A DNA stretch of 64,000 nucleotides, taken from NCBI RefSeq assembly GCF_900155395.1, contig NZ_LT699724.1:62001-126000 (forward strand). The letters are read 5' to 3'. A program made the translations under genes and the position numbers. Origin of the DNA: Merdibacter massiliensis (lineage in GTDB: Bacteria; Bacillota_I; Bacilli_A; Erysipelotrichales; Erysipelotrichaceae). This document shows, one piece after another, positions 43,844 through 53,983 of the stretch. The notes below the pieces were generated by a model. That model searched no databases. It was not told the DNA's origin and saw nothing but the letters and a program-made list of their open reading frames with translations. Within the stretch, counting starts at the first letter, position 1. Each line of letters opens with the position of its first letter.

Positions 43844-44677
43844 ATGGAACATATCTTATATTTTTTCATATATAGTTTTTTTGGCTGGCTATGTGAATGT
43901 TTGTATTGCGGCATTCCTGCACGTCGTTTTATCAATCGCGGCTTTTTAGAAGGTCCTTATTGTCCCATCTATGGATTCGGGGCTTTGATCGTATTGTACA
44001 TATTGCAACCATTTGCCGATCGAATTGTTTTGTTGTTTCTTGCCGGTTTGGTTTTAACCAGTGTGCTGGAGTATATAACCAGTTATTTGATGGAGAAATT
44101 ATTTCATAGCAAATGGTGGGATTATTCTTCGCGTCGTTTGAATATCAATGGACGAGTTTGTTTACGGAACTCGCTCATGTTTGGCGTATTAGGCGTAATT
44201 GTTGTCCGTGTGATCCATCCTATGGTTCAAATGTTCTTACAACAGATTCCTTTTGCCGCTCAGACAATTACAGCGATTGTCCTGACTGGTTTGTTTTTAT
44301 GGGATAATATCCATACATTTCATGCTATCTTACGTGAAAATGAAGACTATCGCTTGTTGGAAGATAGTTTGCGTGAACTGACTTCACAATTCAGAGAGAA
44401 TTCTATTTTTCCATTAGAAGAGCCTCTTAGCCAAAAGATCACACAGATCTTAGAACAAACGGATGCCGATGAAAAGCTCATGATAGCAATCGAAAACTTG
44501 CAGCAACAGTATCAACAGCGCATGTCCACCTTCCGGCATACCAAGCAACGTTTATCGCAGGCTTTCCCTAAACGATTGAAGCAGGTAAGTCATGAAAATG
44601 TGTCGGCACTTTTCAAGGCGTTTGACGAGCATAAACAAATGATACGAAATCTAAAACAAAAAAGTGAGGATGAATGA
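43844..44677 (+). CDS. CmpB/DUF1113-family membrane protein (putative ABC transporter permease)
   Basis: The 277-residue protein begins YFFIYSFFGWLCECLY and has RRFINRGFLEGPYCPIYGFGAL, the signature of the ABC_trans_CmpB (PF06541) family. About five spans fill residues 1-165; the remaining 110 residues are helical, charged and probably coiled coil. The family is labelled an ABC permease in databases but no ATPase is adjacent and no transport function is proven. It ends at a terminator shared with the convergent transglutaminase operon. Confidence 0.8.
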   Translation: MEHILYFFIYSFFGWLCECLYCGIPARRFINRGFLEGPYCPIYGFGALIVLYILQPFADRIVLLFLAGLVLTSVLEYITSYLMEKLFHSKWWDYSSRRLNINGRVCLRNSLMFGVLGVIVVRVIHPMVQMFLQQIPFAAQTITAIVLTGLFLWDNIHTFHAILRENEDYRLLEDSLRELTSQFRENSIFPLEEPLSQKITQILEQTDADEKLMIAIENLQQQYQQRMSTFRHTKQRLSQAFPKRLKQVSHENVSALFKAFDEHKQMIRNLKQKSEDE

Positions 44678-44678
44678 T

Positions 44679-44713
44679 AAAAAAACAAGATCGTGAGGAG
44701 ATCTTGTTTTTTT
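44679..44713. terminator. Bidirectional terminator
   Basis: AAAAAAACAAGATC (44679-44692) pairs with GATCTTGTTTTTTT (44700-44713) between the convergent CmpB-like and transglutaminase genes. Confidence 0.9.
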
Positions 44714-46796
44714 ACCAAATTGCATAAATGCCATATAGAAGCAAACGTTTCAATAACGGCAGTTGTTTTATTTGCTTTTTCATCTGATAAAGCAGATCTA
44801 GCATTACTGCTTTTTCATCATTACTCATTTGATCATTTGAAAAACGTGCTTTTTGAGCAATGCTCAGTGCAGCTGCGGGAAGTGTCAGACCATATTGCTG
44901 TAATTTCTGCATCACATGATAACTAATGAGTATGGACGCATTTATATCATGCTGTCTGCATCTGGATTCTTGAATAAAATGACGGATCAGTAATTGTAAA
45001 AAATATAGAAATGGAATGATCAGCCAGATCAAGTGATTTGCAGTATGTGTTTGTGTTGGAGAAGAAGGAGTTGGAATGTCTTCTGTTGGTGTTTGGGTAA
45101 CGGAAGGAGTCGTTTGTTCTATTTCTTGTGTCGGCTGTTCTGGCTCATTGATATCATTCTCTGCTTGTGTGCTGTGCATAGGTGCAGATTCCGTAAATTC
45201 AAGAGGAATCCAGCCTAGATTTGTATCATAGATCTCTACCCAGGCATGTGCGTGAAAGTCCCGTACATTTGCATAATTACCATTAAAATCTTCAGCGGTG
45301 ATGCGGTAACCCTCGACATAGCGGGCAGGATAGCCATAATAACGCATCATCAATGTTGCAGCAGTTGCGTAATGAACACAATAGCCGCGATGATTTTTTG
45401 TCAGAAAATAAGTGAGAAAATCTTCGCCCTCAGGCAAGGATCCTGGGGTCAGGGTGTATTCGACATGTTCATTCAAGTAATCTTTAACATAACTGGCTAC
45501 TTCTTGCATGGAGGAATTGCGTAAAGTGAAATACCGTGGATTTTTCAATTGCAGATTCGAGAATAAATTTTTTTCATTTTCATTTAGCTGTGTGTAGAAA
45601 TTTAAAGCAAAACGATCATATGTGCTATCAAGATCTGCTGGTGCATAATTCGTCTGCAAATAAGAATTGAGCGTTTCGCTGCGCCAAATGTGGTATTGAT
45701 AGGTAGCCTCATTTGCATTGCGAACCAGGAAACTGTCATTTACACTTTGTGGATCACCACCATCAATGGATGCCAGAAAATAAGGTACGACTCGTCTTGT
45801 GCTTCCACGGTAATCGTCGATGATAACAGTAGATGTGATAAAGGAAGGATCCTTATTCCAGATTGCTGCATTAGGATCTAACTGTAATAAAATAGAAGGA
45901 TAGTCAATGGCAGCAGAGTCATATATATCTTGCAGTAATTGGTCCCAATGATTGTCATTGTAATTGGCACCGCTATACGTACGTAAATAATATGTCTGCG
46001 GGGTGCCTTGCACTTGGAAATGAATGGCACCTACATAGAAACGATCATTGGCTTCTTGCAGATCGATCGTATCTTGATTTTCATTTATAAAAAGCTGCTG
46101 AAACCGGGTCATGACTTTTGCAATTGTTTGATCTCTTAACTGTTGATTATATTGCCAAATGGTTTCTTTTGGAAATATAAAAAGCGATAGGATCAGTAGA
46201 AAGGACATCGACAGCAGGAAAAAAACGTATGTTGAAAACGATCTTGCTGATGGAGATCGAAGCAATAACAGTAAGAAGATCCATATCGTTAAAACATAAA
46301 TCGTGAATGGTTGGGGAACATGGTGGAGCAAGCATGGAATTAACAAGACAATCAATAAAAAAGCAGCGAGATGTGGCCAACGGCAGATTCTGATCAATGA
46401 ATCAAAAAGAGCAAGCATGAATAGAAAAAGCAGTAAGAACAAGATCCATAAAAGAAAGCGGGATTGTTGGATCGCAGTGTTGATTGAAAATGGGTAAAAG
46501 ACCAAAGTAGAGTAGAGACGATAGATACTTAAAGTTTGATTATACAAGGATTTCCAGATACTTGGCAGAAAGAGAAATGTTGCAATCAAAATAAGCAGCA
46601 AGATAACGGTAAGGATAATCGGGGATTGTTTGGAAAAAACACGCAGATATAGGGTATAGAACAGTGAACCGAGAACGAAAAGGAATAGTATTGATAGAGG
46701 TGATAACATAGAAAAAATCAGCTGAAAGTGAATAAAATAAGAAAATGCGATCAAGAAAGGAAAGCAATGAAGAAATCTAGAGTGCCATTGTGTCAT
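44712..46796 (-). CDS. Membrane transglutaminase-like protein (TgpA type)
   Basis: The 694-residue protein has about six membrane spans in its first 210 residues, then an extracytoplasmic transglutaminase core: RGYCVHYATAATLMMRYYG with catalytic Cys473, YPARYVEGY, and FHAHAWVEIYD with His517. The usual third-residue DPT segment reads LEFTES, so Glu replaces Asp. A Thr/Pro-rich linker and a single span near 610-630 precede a cytosolic tail. In this family, last in MoxR-DUF58-transglutaminase operons, a role in envelope protein processing is suspected but unproven. Confidence 0.88.
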   Translation of the reverse strand: MTQWHSRFLHCFPFLIAFSYFIHFQLIFSMLSPLSILFLFVLGSLFYTLYLRVFSKQSPIILTVILLLILIATFLFLPSIWKSLYNQTLSIYRLYSTLVFYPFSINTAIQQSRFLLWILFLLLFLFMLALFDSLIRICRWPHLAAFLLIVLLIPCLLHHVPQPFTIYVLTIWIFLLLLLRSPSARSFSTYVFFLLSMSFLLILSLFIFPKETIWQYNQQLRDQTIAKVMTRFQQLFINENQDTIDLQEANDRFYVGAIHFQVQGTPQTYYLRTYSGANYNDNHWDQLLQDIYDSAAIDYPSILLQLDPNAAIWNKDPSFITSTVIIDDYRGSTRRVVPYFLASIDGGDPQSVNDSFLVRNANEATYQYHIWRSETLNSYLQTNYAPADLDSTYDRFALNFYTQLNENEKNLFSNLQLKNPRYFTLRNSSMQEVASYVKDYLNEHVEYTLTPGSLPEGEDFLTYFLTKNHRGYCVHYATAATLMMRYYGYPARYVEGYRITAEDFNGNYANVRDFHAHAWVEIYDTNLGWIPLEFTESAPMHSTQAENDINEPEQPTQEIEQTTPSVTQTPTEDIPTPSSPTQTHTANHLIWLIIPFLYFLQLLIRHFIQESRCRQHDINASILISYHVMQKLQQYGLTLPAAALSIAQKARFSNDQMSNDEKAVMLDLLYQMKKQIKQLPLLKRLLLYGIYAIW

Positions 46797-47733
46797 TATG
46801 ATCAGCTCCTTCCTGTTTGATCGCGTAGAGCCCCTGTTGTATTTTTTTTACTGGAAATGGGAATATTTGTACGCTGCTTTTGGGTTGGGATATAATTTGA
46901 TATAAAGATGAGGTCACATCTTCTATCTGTTGCAATTCGATCATTTGCTGTCTTTGTTCACTGTAATAGATGATTTGCAAATGTATGTTTTCTGTTAAAA
47001 GTGCTTTTGCAATCCCTTGGTAGAGTGCTAATGTTTCTTTACATTGCATAATGGATCCACTGAGATCCAGCAATAAATGAATCGTAGAATGGGAAACATT
47101 TTCAAATTCCCGTATCATGAGTTTTCCGCTTTTGTAACTTAATTTATGATGGATCCACCTGAATGCGTCACCTGGCCGATATTCCCGTACTTCATGTTTA
47201 TCTTGCCATGCATCTTCTCTTCTTTTAGAAGCGATGTATGTCTGCAAGGCGTTATGACTACTGGAATGTGCTTCTTGCGGTAACTGTAAAAACGCAATTT
47301 CTATCTTCTTTTTTCTTTCCTGAAGCGAAAACAAATGCAAAATATCAAAGCAGCGGATTTTTTGTACCGTTAAATTGATCATTCCTGGTGCAAAGTGTTC
47401 ACTGGGGTACACTTGATCATTGAATAATGAAATCGTTTGAATGTTTTCTTCTTTTGTAAATGCATTATATTCTTTTATCTGCAGCTCGATGAGAGGATGT
47501 CCAAATATGAAGTGATCCTCTATCTGTACCCATATGTGATCATCTCTTTTCGCAAGTCGTATTTGCACAGTGCATTTTTGTAAAATAAGCAAACAGAAAG
47601 AAAACAAAGGCAAGAGTATAAGCAGAGGAATCAACATGAACAACCAATAGGCATCCGTAATGACAAATAATATGCAGATAGTGAAGATAAAAGAGAAATA
47701 GCAGATCCAAGCAAAGATACGTTTGTACATCAT
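46777..47733 (-). CDS. DUF58 domain protein
   Basis: The 318-residue protein has two N-terminal membrane spans (about residues 8-50), a beta-rich middle and the DUF58 signature REDAWQDKHEVREYRPGDAFRWIHHKLSYKSGKLMIREF near residues 190-230 (given by its key elements: R-x-Y-x-x-G-D, I-x-W-K/H). LLLDLSGSIMQ is a MIDAS-like DxSxS motif of the vWA fold. It overlaps the transglutaminase start by 20 bases and follows the MoxR gene by overlap, forming one operon. Confidence 0.88.
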   Translation of the reverse strand: MMYKRIFAWICYFSFIFTICILFVITDAYWLFMLIPLLILLPLFSFCLLILQKCTVQIRLAKRDDHIWVQIEDHFIFGHPLIELQIKEYNAFTKEENIQTISLFNDQVYPSEHFAPGMINLTVQKIRCFDILHLFSLQERKKKIEIAFLQLPQEAHSSSHNALQTYIASKRREDAWQDKHEVREYRPGDAFRWIHHKLSYKSGKLMIREFENVSHSTIHLLLDLSGSIMQCKETLALYQGIAKALLTENIHLQIIYYSEQRQQMIELQQIEDVTSSLYQIISQPKSSVQIFPFPVKKIQQGLYAIKQEGADHNDTMAL

Positions 47734-48647
47734 AAGGATGGTTCATTTGTTTCTTTGATAATGGAATGCAAGATGGCAGCGTTATCTTCTTTGTTTGCTT
47801 GAGGATCTGCTAAATGTATGCGATGTGATAAGACATCGATAAATACAGCCTGAATATCTTCTGGTAATACATAATTTCGTTCATGGAGATAAGCACGAGC
47901 CCTTGCAGCCGCCGCTAAAGCGATGGATCCCCGCGGACTTGCTCCTTGTTGAATCGCTGGATGGTTGCGTGTTTTTTGTATCAGAGTGACAATATAAGCG
48001 TATAGATCATCATGGATAAATACTTGCTCACAATCCGATTGCATCTTTTTAATGGTTTCTTCATTCATGATTTGCTGCGGTATCTCGTGCATAACTTCTT
48101 TGCTTTTTAAAATGCGTATCTCTGTTTTTGCATCAGGATAGCTGCAGGACAAACGCATGAGAAAACGCTCTAATTGACTGTCGGGAAGCGGTTGGGTTCC
48201 TGCGGATCCGTAGGGATTTTGCGTGGCGATCACGATAAATGGATCCCATGCGGGGTAAGTTATCCCATCGACAGTAATGTTGTTTTCTTCCATGACTTCT
48301 AAAAGGGCAGCCTGAGTACGGCTGGAAGTACGGTTAATTTCATCGGCTAAAAATATATTGCAAAAAACTGCACCAGGATATAATTTTGCCTGTTTTGTTT
48401 CCGGATCGATCATTGTAAAACCTACGACATCACTTGGCAAAATATCAACAGTAAATTGCATACGCTTGCTTTTTAAGCCCAATACTTGTGCAAAGGTTTT
48501 TGCAATCGTTGTCTTGCCTACACCAGGAATGTCTTCTAGCAAGATATGTCCTTTTGCTAAGATTGCAATCAAAATTTTTTCTAATAGTTCATCTTTGCCA
48601 AAAACAGCTTTTTTTACTTCATTCAGTATTCTTTCATCTAGTCGCAT
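47730..48647 (-). CDS. MoxR-family AAA+ ATPase
   Basis: The 305-residue AAA+ protein has Walker A EDIPGVGKTTIAKTF near residue 38, Walker B IFLADEINRTSSRTQAALLE near 100, and sensor region FIVIATQNPYGSAGTQPLPDSQLERF, all standard for MoxR/RavA-like chaperone ATPases. These typically mature or activate complexes of vWA (DUF58) proteins, encoded next door. It is the first gene of the operon, with ATGAGGTAAATC as ribosome site. Confidence 0.93.
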   Translation of the reverse strand: MRLDERILNEVKKAVFGKDELLEKILIAILAKGHILLEDIPGVGKTTIAKTFAQVLGLKSKRMQFTVDILPSDVVGFTMIDPETKQAKLYPGAVFCNIFLADEINRTSSRTQAALLEVMEENNITVDGITYPAWDPFIVIATQNPYGSAGTQPLPDSQLERFLMRLSCSYPDAKTEIRILKSKEVMHEIPQQIMNEETIKKMQSDCEQVFIHDDLYAYIVTLIQKTRNHPAIQQGASPRGSIALAAAARARAYLHERNYVLPEDIQAVFIDVLSHRIHLADPQANKEDNAAILHSIIKETNEPSL

Positions 48648-48791
48648 ATGATTTACCTCATTTTCAGATTTTTATGGTATTTATATAATATAGTTTGCCT
48701 TAAAACATCTGTTTGGTCAATGAAAATACGAGAAATACGGGGCAAAAAGGCAGTTCTATATTTTCTATCAATAGGAATAGAGAGAAAATAC

Positions 48792-48820
48792 TTGCAAGAA
48801 ATGGAGGTTTTCGTTAGAAT
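48792..48820 (+). promoter_or_regulatory. Promoter of the GNAT gene
   Basis: TTGCAA (48792-48797) and TAGAAT (48815-48820), 17 bases apart, lie 35 bases before the start. Confidence 0.65.
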
Positions 48821-48854
48821 AAGAATGTTAGTAGCACAAAAGGAGTGAGAATAC

Positions 48855-49283
48855 ATGATCCGACATGCAAAAAAGGAAGATGCAGACTCGTGCATACGCT
48901 TGCTCGATGCAATGAAAGAAGACTATGCTGCTTATAGAAAAAAATCATTTAAGGAAGATTTGATGAACAGTATCGAACAGCGTGAAGTCTTTGTCAGTTT
49001 GGACGATGATACGTTAGAAGGCTTTGTGATGTTTGACCGTAAGAATAAGGAATTGACAATGCTAGCGGTTCATCCAGATTATCGTAATCAAAGTGTCGCA
49101 ACAAAATTGATCTATACGGTTGCCGGCTGTTTCGAACCAGAAGACGAGATAAAGGTGACTGCATATGGCAATGAAGAACAGATTGAAGAATTAAAGGGCT
49201 TTTATTATTCTTGTGGCTTTGAAGATGATGAAGATTGTACGGATTGTAATGCTGCACTTCATCGTTTTGTCTATAGAGTTTAA
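48855..49283 (+). CDS. GNAT-family N-acetyltransferase
   Basis: The 142-residue protein shows the GNAT pattern: IRHAKKEDADSCIRLLDAM at the start, a central strand ELTMLAVHPDYRNQSVATKLIY containing the acetyl-CoA site R-x-x-x-x-A near residue 77, and a C-terminal YYSCGFEDDEDC. It moves an acetyl group from acetyl-CoA to an unknown amine. AAAAGGAGTGAG is its ribosome site and it stands alone between promoter and terminator. Confidence 0.85.
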   Translation: MIRHAKKEDADSCIRLLDAMKEDYAAYRKKSFKEDLMNSIEQREVFVSLDDDTLEGFVMFDRKNKELTMLAVHPDYRNQSVATKLIYTVAGCFEPEDEIKVTAYGNEEQIEELKGFYYSCGFEDDEDCTDCNAALHRFVYRV

Positions 49284-49286
49284 TCA

Positions 49287-49307
49287 GGAAACGTTTGTTT
49301 CCTTTTT
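49287..49307 (+). terminator. Terminator of the GNAT gene
   Basis: GGAAAC-GTTT-GTTTCC followed by TTTTT. A second small hairpin AGGAAATTGTTTTTCCT lies at 49334-49350. Confidence 0.7.
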
Positions 49308-49392
49308 ATTTGTTAGAAAATACAAAAATATAGAGGAAATTGTTTTTCCTATATAAAAAGAGGTATTTTTTTATGGAAACCTTGGAAAAACA

Positions 49393-49420
49393 TTGACAAA
49401 TTTTATGTAGGTTTTATAAT
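49393..49420 (+). promoter_or_regulatory. Promoter of the purA-purC-purB operon
   Basis: TTGACA (49393-49398) and TATAAT (49415-49420), both perfect, are 16 bases apart. Confidence 0.85.
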
Positions 49421-49451
49421 TTTGACGTAATTACATAGGTTAGAAAGCTGA

Positions 49452-50759
<1,308 letters not shown>

Positions 50760-50790
50760 AAAAGAAAGGGTCAAAAAGACGGAGGTAAAC

Positions 50791-51501
50791 ATGAAAGAGT
50801 TAGAAATGATGTACGAAGGAAAAGCAAAAAAGGTGTTCAAAACGGAGGATGCAGACCGCTTGATCGTTGCCTATAAAGATGATGCGACCGCATTCAATGG
50901 ACTGAAAAAAGGAACGATCGTAGGAAAAGGAATCGTCAACAATCGCATGAGCAATTATCTTTGCAAATTGTTGGAAGAAAAAGGAATTCCTACGCATTAT
51001 GTAGAGGAGCTGGATGATCGCCGTACAGTTGTAAAAAAAGTGGAAATTGTTCCATTAGAAGTGATCATTCGTAATAAAGCAGCAGGAAGTTTCTCTAAAC
51101 GATTGGGTGTTCCGGAGGGAACAGAGTTAAAGTGTTCTACATTGGAATTTAGTTATAAAAATGACGATTTAGGAGATCCGCTAATCAACTCTTACATGGC
51201 TTTAGCACTCGGCTTGGCTACAAAAGAAGAAATTGATACAATTTCCAAAATGGCGTTTGAGATCAATTCAATCTTACAAGAGGTATTTAAGAACATTGGA
51301 ATTGAATTGATTGACTTTAAATTAGAATTTGGACGTTATCATGGACAAATCATTTTAGCTGATGAAATTTCTCCTGATACTTGCCGTTACTGGGATATGA
51401 AGACGCATGATCATTTGGACAAAGATCGTTTCCGTCGTGATTTAGGTGATGCAGAAGGTGCATACCAAGAAGTTTATCACCGTCTTGGTTTAGATAAATA
51501 A
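50791..51501 (+). CDS. purC: SAICAR synthetase
   Basis: The 236-residue ATP-dependent ligase makes SAICAR from CAIR and aspartate in de novo purine synthesis. It has YEGKAKKVFKT, EIVPLEVIIRNKAAGSFSKR, LIDFKLEFGR and LADEISPDTCRYWD motifs. ATG 50791 follows GACGGAGGTAAAC; an open stretch of 14 upstream codons reaching into purA is not needed. Confidence 0.97.
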   Translation: MKELEMMYEGKAKKVFKTEDADRLIVAYKDDATAFNGLKKGTIVGKGIVNNRMSNYLCKLLEEKGIPTHYVEELDDRRTVVKKVEIVPLEVIIRNKAAGSFSKRLGVPEGTELKCSTLEFSYKNDDLGDPLINSYMALALGLATKEEIDTISKMAFEINSILQEVFKNIGIELIDFKLEFGRYHGQIILADEISPDTCRYWDMKTHDHLDKDRFRRDLGDAEGAYQEVYHRLGLDK

Positions 51502-51513
51502 GGTGGGTGTTCA

Positions 51514-52944
51514 ATGAACGAAGTTTATCAAAGTCCGCTGGCGCAACGCTATGCCAGCAAAGAAATGCAGAAACTATTTTCAAATGATAAAAAATTCCGC
51601 ACTTGGCGTCGCTTATGGATTGCTTTAGCGGAAAGTGAAAAAGAATTGGGTTTAGACATTACGCAGGAACAGATCGATGAATTGATTGCACATAAAGATG
51701 ATATCAATTATGAAGTCGCTAAACAGCGCGAAAAAGAAGTTCGCCATGACGTGATGAGTCATGTTTATGCCTATGGCTGTCAATGTCCAAAAGCAAAAGG
51801 AATCATTCATTTAGGCGCTACCAGCTGTTATGTAGGGGATAATACTGATTTGATCATCATGCATGAAGCAATGGAGCTTGTAAAGAATAAATTGGTCAAT
51901 GTATTGGCTCAATTGGAAAAATTTGCTTTGACATACAAGGATTTGCCGGTTTTGGCATTTACACATTTTCAGCCTGCACAACCAACGACATTAGGAAAGA
52001 GAGCAAGTATCTGGGCACAGGATCTGTTGATGGATTATGAAGAAATCAGTTACTTGCTGGAACATAAAAAACTGCTTGGATGCAAAGGGACTACCGGAAC
52101 GCAGGCAAGCTTTATGGAGTTATTTGATAAAGACAGTGAAAAAGTAAAAAAATTAGATACACTGATTGCGAAAAAGATGGGTTATGATGCTTGCTTTGCT
52201 GTTTCTACGCAGACGTATTCACGTAAATACGACACACGTATTTTGCATGCATTAAGTTCTATTGCACAAAGCGCACATAAATTTTCAAATGATATCCGTC
52301 TTTTGCAGCATTTAAAAGAAGTGGAAGAACCATTTGAAAAGAGTCAGATTGGTTCTAGTGCAATGGCATACAAGCGTAATCCAATGCGCAGTGAACGTAT
52401 GGCATCGCTTGCCAATTATGTGATCACGGATGCAATGAATCCAGCTATTACGGCAGCTACACAGTGGTTTGAACGTACACTGGATGATTCAGCAAATAAG
52501 CGTATTGCTATTCCGGAAGCATTCTTAGCCATTGATGGCATTTTGGACCTGTACCTAAATATCACAGAAGGCTTGGTCGTTTATCCAAAAGTAATCGAAG
52601 CACATCTGATGAACGAATTACCGTTTATGGCTACAGAAAACATCATGATGGATTGCGTGAAGCTGGGTGGCGATCGTCAAGAACTTCACGAAGCGATTCG
52701 CGTGCATTCTATGGCAGCAGGCCGTGTCGTCAAAGAAGAGGGAAAACCAAACGATTTACTACAGCGTATTGCTGACGATCCGCGCTTCCCGATGACATTG
52801 GAAGATTTGCAGAAAATCATGAAACCGGAAAATTTCGTGGGACGCAGCGTGCAGCAAACAGAGGAATTCTTTACAGAATTCATTGATCCAATCCTGGAAA
52901 AAGAAAAATCGGTTTTAGGTATCCATGCACAGATTAATGTATAA
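51514..52944 (+). CDS. purB: Adenylosuccinate lyase
   Basis: The 476-residue fumarase-family enzyme splits SAICAR and adenylosuccinate, so it serves both purC and purA products encoded beside it. It shows VRHDVMSHVYAYG, HLGATSCYVGDNTDL, THFQPAQPTTLGKRA and the signature loop GSSAMAYKRNPMRSERM with the catalytic Ser. A GGTGGGTG ribosome site lies 12 bases after purC, and a terminator follows. Confidence 0.97.
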   Translation: MNEVYQSPLAQRYASKEMQKLFSNDKKFRTWRRLWIALAESEKELGLDITQEQIDELIAHKDDINYEVAKQREKEVRHDVMSHVYAYGCQCPKAKGIIHLGATSCYVGDNTDLIIMHEAMELVKNKLVNVLAQLEKFALTYKDLPVLAFTHFQPAQPTTLGKRASIWAQDLLMDYEEISYLLEHKKLLGCKGTTGTQASFMELFDKDSEKVKKLDTLIAKKMGYDACFAVSTQTYSRKYDTRILHALSSIAQSAHKFSNDIRLLQHLKEVEEPFEKSQIGSSAMAYKRNPMRSERMASLANYVITDAMNPAITAATQWFERTLDDSANKRIAIPEAFLAIDGILDLYLNITEGLVVYPKVIEAHLMNELPFMATENIMMDCVKLGGDRQELHEAIRVHSMAAGRVVKEEGKPNDLLQRIADDPRFPMTLEDLQKIMKPENFVGRSVQQTEEFFTEFIDPILEKEKSVLGIHAQINV

Positions 52945-52948
52945 TTGA

Positions 52949-52978
52949 AAACAGTCCGTCTTCTGGACTGTTTTTTTC
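52949..52978 (+). terminator. Terminator of the purACB operon
   Basis: AAACAGTCC (52949-52957) pairs with GGACTGTTT (52965-52973), then a T-run. Confidence 0.9.
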
Positions 52979-53119
52979 TTGTTCGCATTGTCATATGAGT
53001 TGCTATTTCTTTTGATCGATGTTATATTTTATAAAATTTCTGTATGCTTTTGTAATGATGATAGCTGAATTGCAGCAATCATGTAATACATAGTATGAAG
53101 AAAGAAGGAGAGTGACAAA

Positions 53120-53899
53120 GTGAATTTGTTTTTGGGTTTGATCATACCGTTCATAGGGACCGCTGCGGGATCTGCTTGCGTGTTTGTCATGCGGCAACAG
53201 TTACGTGATCATGTACAGAAAGCATTGCTGGGATTTGCCAGCGGAGTGATGATTGCAGCATCGGTATGGTCTTTATTGATACCGGCAATGGATCTCTCAA
53301 AGGATCTTGGCAGGCTGGCTTTTTTACCGGCAGTGATTGGCTTTTTTGTTGGTATTCTGTTTTTGTTGTTTTTGGATTGGCTAATACCTCATTTGCATTT
53401 AGGCAGTGAGGAAGCAGAGGGGCATAAGAGCTCATTCAAAAGAACGACGATGCTGATGTTGGCAGTGACGATTCATAATATTCCTGAAGGAATGGCTGTA
53501 GGCGCTGTTTTTGTCGGCTTGTTGTTAAGCGGTAATGAAATCAGTCTGGCTTCGGCCTTTGCCTTGTCGATTGGAATTGCCATTCAAAATTTCCCAGAAG
53601 GGGCTATTATTTCTCTTCCTTTGCGTAGCGAAAAGGGCATGAACCGCAGAAAGGCGTTCCTGTATGGTGCGGCAAGCGGCATCGTGGAACCGATTGCAGG
53701 AGTGTTGGTATTACTGCTGTCACATTATTTGGTGCCTGCTTTACCTGTCCTGTTATCTTTTGCTGCAGGAGCGATGTTGTATGTCGTGGTAGAAGAATTG
53801 ATTCCAGAAACTTCGCAAGGTTCGCACAGCAATTTAGGCACGATCGGTTTTGCTTTTGGTTTTGCATTAATGATGATGTTGGATGTCGCATTAGGTTAG
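53120..53899 (+). CDS. ZIP-family metal transporter
   Basis: The 259-residue membrane protein has about eight spans and the paired metal-binding motifs of ZIP transporters: TIHNIPEGMAVGAVFVG near residue 116 and AIQNFPEGAIISLPL near 155, as in the GufA subfamily. A histidine/glutamate-rich loop (HLHLGSEEAEGHKSS) lies near residue 95. It probably imports zinc or another divalent cation. The start is GTG 53120 after AAGGAGAGTGAC. Confidence 0.9.
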   Translation: MNLFLGLIIPFIGTAAGSACVFVMRQQLRDHVQKALLGFASGVMIAASVWSLLIPAMDLSKDLGRLAFLPAVIGFFVGILFLLFLDWLIPHLHLGSEEAEGHKSSFKRTTMLMLAVTIHNIPEGMAVGAVFVGLLLSGNEISLASAFALSIGIAIQNFPEGAIISLPLRSEKGMNRRKAFLYGAASGIVEPIAGVLVLLLSHYLVPALPVLLSFAAGAMLYVVVEELIPETSQGSHSNLGTIGFAFGFALMMMLDVALG

Positions 53900-53922
53900 A
53901 AGACAGCTTGGCTGTCTTTTTT
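53899..53922 (+). terminator. Terminator of the ZIP gene
   Basis: AAGACAGC-TTG-GCTGTCTT followed by T residues. Confidence 0.85.
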
Positions 53923-53983
53923 TGCGGTAAATGATAAGGAAATTTAAAATTATGCTATACTAACAAAAAACGGAGGAATTTGC

